From: Halogeometricum rufum
GTDB taxonomy: Archaea; Halobacteriota; Halobacteria; Halobacteriales; Haloferacaceae
Length of the DNA stretch: 64,000 nt
Assembly (NCBI RefSeq): GCF_900112175.1
Contig: NZ_FOYT01000003.1
Location: 62,001 to 126,000 of the forward strand
Direction: 5' to 3'
How positions within the stretch are numbered: the stretch's first letter is position 1; each line of letters starts with the position of its first letter. Shown one piece after another: positions 60,981 through 64,000 of this stretch. A model generated the notes under the pieces. The model had not been told where the DNA came from and searched no databases. It saw only the letters and a program-made list of their open reading frames with translations. The position numbers and the translations under genes are program-made.

Positions 60981-61168
60981 GGTGTTCGCCTCTGGGCGAG
61001 GTCCGCCGGGACCATAACGTTTCGCTCCGCTGACGATGCAGAGCGGACGACGCCGCGGAGTCCGGACGACCGAGAGCCGATGCGGGTCCCGCAGCGACGC
61101 GACCACGCCGTTCCTACGCGGTGGGAACCACCGACTCGACTATGAGACAGTGGCGCATACGAACCTGC

Positions 61169-61456
61169 ATGGGAGAACTCGAAACCGAAGAACAGCGGAC
61201 GCGAGCGGAGGTGGCCACCTACCTCCGCGAGTTGGCGGACCAACTCGACGACGACGGTGAAGTGACACTCGAACTCGGGAACCGGCGGGTGACGCTCGAA
61301 CCGGTCGACCCCATCACGTTCAAACTCGAAGGCGAGTCCGATTGGACCGCAGGCGAACCCGAAGCCAAGCAGAGTATCGAGTTCGAGATGGTGTGGCGGC
61401 GGGCGGTCCAGGGGGACGAAGACGCCTCGCTGAACGTCGAACGGACGGACCAATGA
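61169..61456 (+). CDS. amphi-Trp domain protein
   Basis: 95 residues from the ATG at 61169: MGELETEEQRTRAEVATYLR, ELADQLDDDGEVTLELGNRR, VTLEPVDPITFKLEGESDWT, KQSIEFEMVWRRAV. This matches the amphi-Trp domain, a small helix-plus-sheet unit of unknown function widespread in haloarchaea. It has no operon partner. Confidence 0.8.
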   Translation: MGELETEEQRTRAEVATYLRELADQLDDDGEVTLELGNRRVTLEPVDPITFKLEGESDWTAGEPEAKQSIEFEMVWRRAVQGDEDASLNVERTDQ

Positions 61457-61541
61457 GCGACGCGGGTCGCTCTCGACGGTGAAAGAGTGCGCCGGAGGGT
61501 GGCGAGTTCGGCCGTGACGACGGTCCGGGCCACCTGCAGCG

Positions 61542-61970
61542 TCAGTCGTCCGGCTCGTATTCGCGCGACTGTGCCTCGATGACCGTCGCCACGTCGTCGA
61601 GCATCTCGCCCGTCGTCGCGACGACGTCGTCGAGCGTTGCGATGCCGACGAGTTTGCCGTCGTCGTCGACGACGGGAATCCGTCGCACCGCCCCGTCGGC
61701 CATAGTCGCCGGGGGGTCCACCGCCGTGGCGTCCTCGTGAATCGTCACCGGGTCCGACGTCATGACGTCGGCGGCGGTCAGTTCGGTCAGGTCGTCGTGG
61801 TGAGCCACCGCGAGGGCGATGTCCCGGTCCGTGACGATACCGACCGGTTCGTCGTCCTCGACGATGACGAGGTCACCGAGTTCCTCGTCCGCCATCGTCC
61901 GAGCGAGTTCCTTCAACGCCGTCTCTCTGTTCGCCGTTTCGGCCTCGACCGCGAGATTGGATACTGGCAT
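61542..61970 (-). CDS. CBS-pair protein
   Basis: 142 residues, two CBS motifs: VSNLAVEAETANRETALKEL...VGIVTDRDIAL (about 2-60) and MTSDPVTIHEDATAVDPPAT...LVGIATLDDVVAT (about 70-125). A stand-alone CBS pair usually binds AMP/ATP-type ligands and regulates a partner protein; no partner is adjacent. Confidence 0.88.
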   Translation of the reverse strand: MPVSNLAVEAETANRETALKELARTMADEELGDLVIVEDDEPVGIVTDRDIALAVAHHDDLTELTAADVMTSDPVTIHEDATAVDPPATMADGAVRRIPVVDDDGKLVGIATLDDVVATTGEMLDDVATVIEAQSREYEPDD

Positions 61971-62083
61971 GACACTTGAACTGTCGGTTCGCAGTCACAA
62001 GTAGTCCGTCGACACCTACCACCAGTCGAGAATCGTGTGGTACTTTAACACGGCTACAGGGAGTCAGTGTCGACGAGAGAGAG

Positions 62084-62290
62084 CTATCGGACGTCGTCGA
62101 GACTGACGAACGAGCCCTCTTTGGCCGTTATCCAGGTCGTCATGCGTTCGAAGTCGTCCGCATCGGGCGGGAACAGCGTACACTCGGCGGGGCGGCCCTG
62201 CGAGACGACGATTTCGGCCGCCAACGCGGGGGCGGAGTCGTCGGGAGTCGGCGGTCGTTCGGCTTCGTCGTCGGTCACGCGTTCGCTCAT
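62084..62290 (-). CDS. small haloarchaeal protein (DUF7511-like)
   Basis: 68 residues from the ATG at 62290: MSERVTDDEAERPPTPDDSA, PALAAEIVVSQGRPAECTLF, PPDADDFERMTTWITAKEGS, FVSLDDVR. It is acidic and single-domain, and the pattern PAECTLFPPDADDFERMTTWI is common to a family of small proteins in haloarchaea (DUF7511-like). The long upstream extension to 62647 lacks protein character. The function is unknown. Confidence 0.75.
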   Translation of the reverse strand: MSERVTDDEAERPPTPDDSAPALAAEIVVSQGRPAECTLFPPDADDFERMTTWITAKEGSFVSLDDVR

Positions 62291-62920
62291 AGTAGTAAGC
62301 CTCCGTGTATGTGCGGCAATCCGACGGTACAGCGGGGGAGCGTATAGTTCCCGAACTGAGTTCTCACGTGGTGGGAAGGGGCGCGCGGGGCGTCGCCTCG
62401 GCGGACGTCGCCACGGGAGAACCTCGCCGTCCGAACCGCTACTCGAATAGTAGTAGTTGTATCCAGTCGCGGCGAGCGACGGGGCGAGCGACGGCGGCGC
62501 CAACAGACGAAATCCGGGGCCCTGTCGCGTCGCGGTACCGGAGTCGCTGGTGAAAGCGCTTCTCTCGCGGAATATCGCGGCGATTCCCTCGTCGACGGGT
62601 CGACGACCGGGCGCGAACCGCGGGCGCGTTCGCATCGTCCATCGCAAGCCGACGTGAGCGTCGATTTCGAACGCTGCCTCTCGGCACCCGTCCGCCGATA
62701 TGTGGTATTTCGGCGATATCTAACCGTCCATCCACGTCCCAGTCGGCGAACGGACTCTGCCGACGGTCCACCGCCAATTAATCCAAGTATTTATACTGAT
62801 GTCAGGGCCGCGTCGTCGGTCGTCTTCCCTCTCTCGGGACCCGTCGGCGGTAATTCGGTCGGAGTCGTCGCCGCCGTCGGGTCGAAGCCGTCCCGGGGGC
62901 CGTCGCTCCGGACCGGCCCG
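62291..62920. other. intergenic region, no gene seen
   Basis: About 630 bases. Both strands have open frames, but all are Arg/Ser-rich. An AT-rich core at about 62776-62800 (AATTAATCC and TATTTATACTGA) looks like a promoter on either strand. No protein-like product follows it. Confidence 0.4.
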
Positions 62921-63274
62921 TCACGCGGGCGCGTACTGCTCGTGAATCCGGTCCATCCGCGCCGCCATCACGAAGTCGGTCTTGTGGAGGCCGTCTATCT
63001 TGTGCGTCCACATCTCGACGCGGACTTCGCCCCACTCGAGGTGGAGGTCGGGGTGGTGCCACTCCTCCTCGGCGAGTTCGCCTATCTCGTAGGTGAACTC
63101 GAGGGCGTCTCTGAAGTCCCCGAACGCGTACGTACCGTCGAGGTGGTGGTCGTCGACGACTTCCCAGACGTCGTCGTCGAGTTCGGCGAGGTAGTCGTCG
63201 TACTCGGTTTCGGTGAGCGGTTCGTCCTCTGAGGTGCACGCCTCGCACTCCTGGTCGGCCAGCGTCGATGCCAT
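62921..63274 (-). CDS. 4a-hydroxytetrahydrobiopterin dehydratase (PCD/DCoH) like
   Basis: 117 residues from the ATG at 63274 (an alternative ATG at 63295 adds 7). The PCD signature is visible: [55 protein letters not shown], with the catalytic His pair ([13 protein letters not shown]) and the H in THKIDGL. The N-terminal [20 protein letters not shown] includes two Cys. It recycles the pterin after aromatic hydroxylation, or has a related role; no hydroxylase gene adjoins. Confidence 0.85.
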   Translation of the reverse strand: MASTLADQECEACTSEDEPLTETEYDDYLAELDDDVWEVVDDHHLDGTYAFGDFRDALEFTYEIGELAEEEWHHPDLHLEWGEVRVEMWTHKIDGLHKTDFVMAARMDRIHEQYAPA

Positions 63275-63429
63275 GGCAGAAAGTACGGTCGCCATCGGCT
63301 TGTATCTTCACCAGCGACGGTCCGCTCCGGGGGCGAAAGTCGGCTGAAGGGACGGTGCTAACGGACGAAACGTACCGTGTCCACGGACGCCCTCGCCGAG
63401 CGGAACGCCCCGGCGAGGGCGGCGCGCCG

Positions 63430-64000
63430 CTACAGTCGGTCGGCGACCGCTTCGACGGGGTGTGGCGGGATGCCGTCGGCGCCATCGCGGTCGCCCAGTT
63501 GCGAGCGACACGACCCCCCGGGTGCGACCACTCGCTCCCCGTCGCTCTCGTCGACTTTGTCGAACAGCAGACGGCCGATGGTCTTCGAGAGGTCGTAGTG
63601 TTCGTCGTGGTACCCGAAACTGCCGGCCATGCCGCAGCAGGTCGAATCTAACGGGTCCACCTCGTAGCCGACGCGGCGCAGGACGCCGACCGCGTGGTGG
63701 TCCTTGTTGGTCGCCTTCTGGTTGCAGTGGCCGTGATAGCTCAGCGACCCGGCCGCGCCGGGCGTCCGGTCGGCTATCGGGAGCGACTCGTCGAGTCGAA
63801 ACGCGTCGAGGTACTCCAGCACGCCGTACGCGCTGTCGGCGACGCGTTCGACCTCGGGGCCGTCGAGCAGGTCGAGGTACTCGTCCTGGAACATCACGGC
63901 GTCGGAGGGTTCGACGAACACGACGTCCCAACCGGCGGCGACGGGGCCGGCGAGTCGGTCGGTGTTCGTCCGCGCCCGGTCGGCGGCGAGGTCCAGCATC
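63430..64000 (-). CDS. (Fe-S)-binding oxidoreductase, C-terminal part (partial)
   Basis: The visible part is the C-terminal 190 residues; the N-terminus lies beyond the window end. The cysteine-rich (CCG) domain is clear: YHGHCNQKATNKDHHAVGVL and VDPLDSTCCGMAGSFGYHDE, HYDLSKTIGRLLFD, as in GlpC/GlcF or fused FAD/Fe-S D-lactate dehydrogenases. The CCGMAGSFGY block most resembles the end of the fused FAD-linked/Fe-S enzymes of about 1000 residues. This pairs in theme with the GlcD-type oxidase at 47171. Confidence 0.82.
   Translation of the reverse strand, partial: MLDLAADRARTNTDRLAGPVAAGWDVVFVEPSDAVMFQDEYLDLLDGPEVERVADSAYGVLEYLDAFRLDESLPIADRTPGAAGSLSYHGHCNQKATNKDHHAVGVLRRVGYEVDPLDSTCCGMAGSFGYHDEHYDLSKTIGRLLFDKVDESDGERVVAPGGSCRSQLGDRDGADGIPPHPVEAVADRL

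Noticed and set aside
62084-62647. Extended N-terminus for the small acidic gene
   Set aside because: The upstream 119 codons are Arg/Pro/Ser-rich and include a tyrosine run; the ATG at 62290 begins the conserved part.
1-64000. CRISPR arrays, tRNA or rRNA genes, intact transposases
   Set aside because: No regularly spaced repeats, tRNA-like cloverleaf segments, rRNA signatures or DDE/IS200-type proteins were found by reading the sequence; a covariance-model search would settle tRNA absence.

Overview
This window is from a halophilic archaeon (class Halobacteria). The proteins are acidic and rich in Asp and Glu, and GC is high. Transcripts look leaderless or nearly so, with archaeal TATA boxes. 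Secreted proteins carry Tat-type lipoprotein signals, and many genes belong to families typical of haloarchaea: HalOD1, TrmB regulators, bacterio-opsin-activator HTH, DUF5789-like, amphi-Trp and tandem UspA. I found no rRNA, tRNA, CRISPR array or intact insertion sequence.

Left part, about 1-24.5 kb, is less GC-rich and holds many broken genes. It carries an ABC exporter operon and two CPBP membrane proteases, with a shared promoter in front of the operon and one protease. Next come a Bat-type HTH regulator, an alpha/beta hydrolase, two adjacent pseudogenes (UPF0145/YbjQ-like and RimK-like), a four-CBS protein and a BCCT compatible-solute transporter. After these lie a third CPBP protein, a HalOD1 protein, two divergent TrmB regulators, a small winged-helix protein, two tiny zinc-finger proteins and an SLC13 permease with RCK_C domains. 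The part ends with a second-type diadenylate cyclase, a frameshifted CPA2 antiporter remnant, a Ca/Na exchanger lacking its second alpha-repeat, an SPFH protein and two DUF5789-like proteins. A 20-bp promoter-like element recurs seven times between 12.9 and 23.7 kb; at four genes it lies 56-61 nt before the start codon. The mix of c-di-AMP synthase, CBS and RCK_C proteins, betaine-type transporter and ion transporters suggests an osmotic/ionic stress region.

Middle, about 24.5-46 kb: a HEAT-repeat protein, a flavin/PNPOx protein, UspA proteins, and two orphan iron-type Tat lipoprotein binding proteins. Both binding proteins have palindromic DtxR-like operators directly over their start sites, and a decayed FAD oxidoreductase lies behind the first. 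Then follow membrane proteins (YjdF-like, DUF1269, AI-2E type, HdeD, DUF389), a membrane-anchored metallophosphoesterase, a DHA2-type MFS exporter, and a Tat multicopper oxidase beside a DUF4396 membrane protein.

Right part, about 46-64 kb, is very GC-rich and more metabolic: AIM24, a GlcD-type FAD oxidase with a GlcG-like protein, an ADP-dependent sugar kinase, a phosphoribosyltransferase, a dienelactone-hydrolase-like protein, ThiL and archaeal methionine adenosyltransferase. It continues with a methyltransferase, a PLP aminotransferase, a ZIP transporter, a VanZ-like protein, more UspA, a Na/Pi-cotransporter-like protein, CBS, amphi-Trp and pterin dehydratase. The window ends inside a (Fe-S) oxidoreductase. 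Few pseudogenes are visible in this part.
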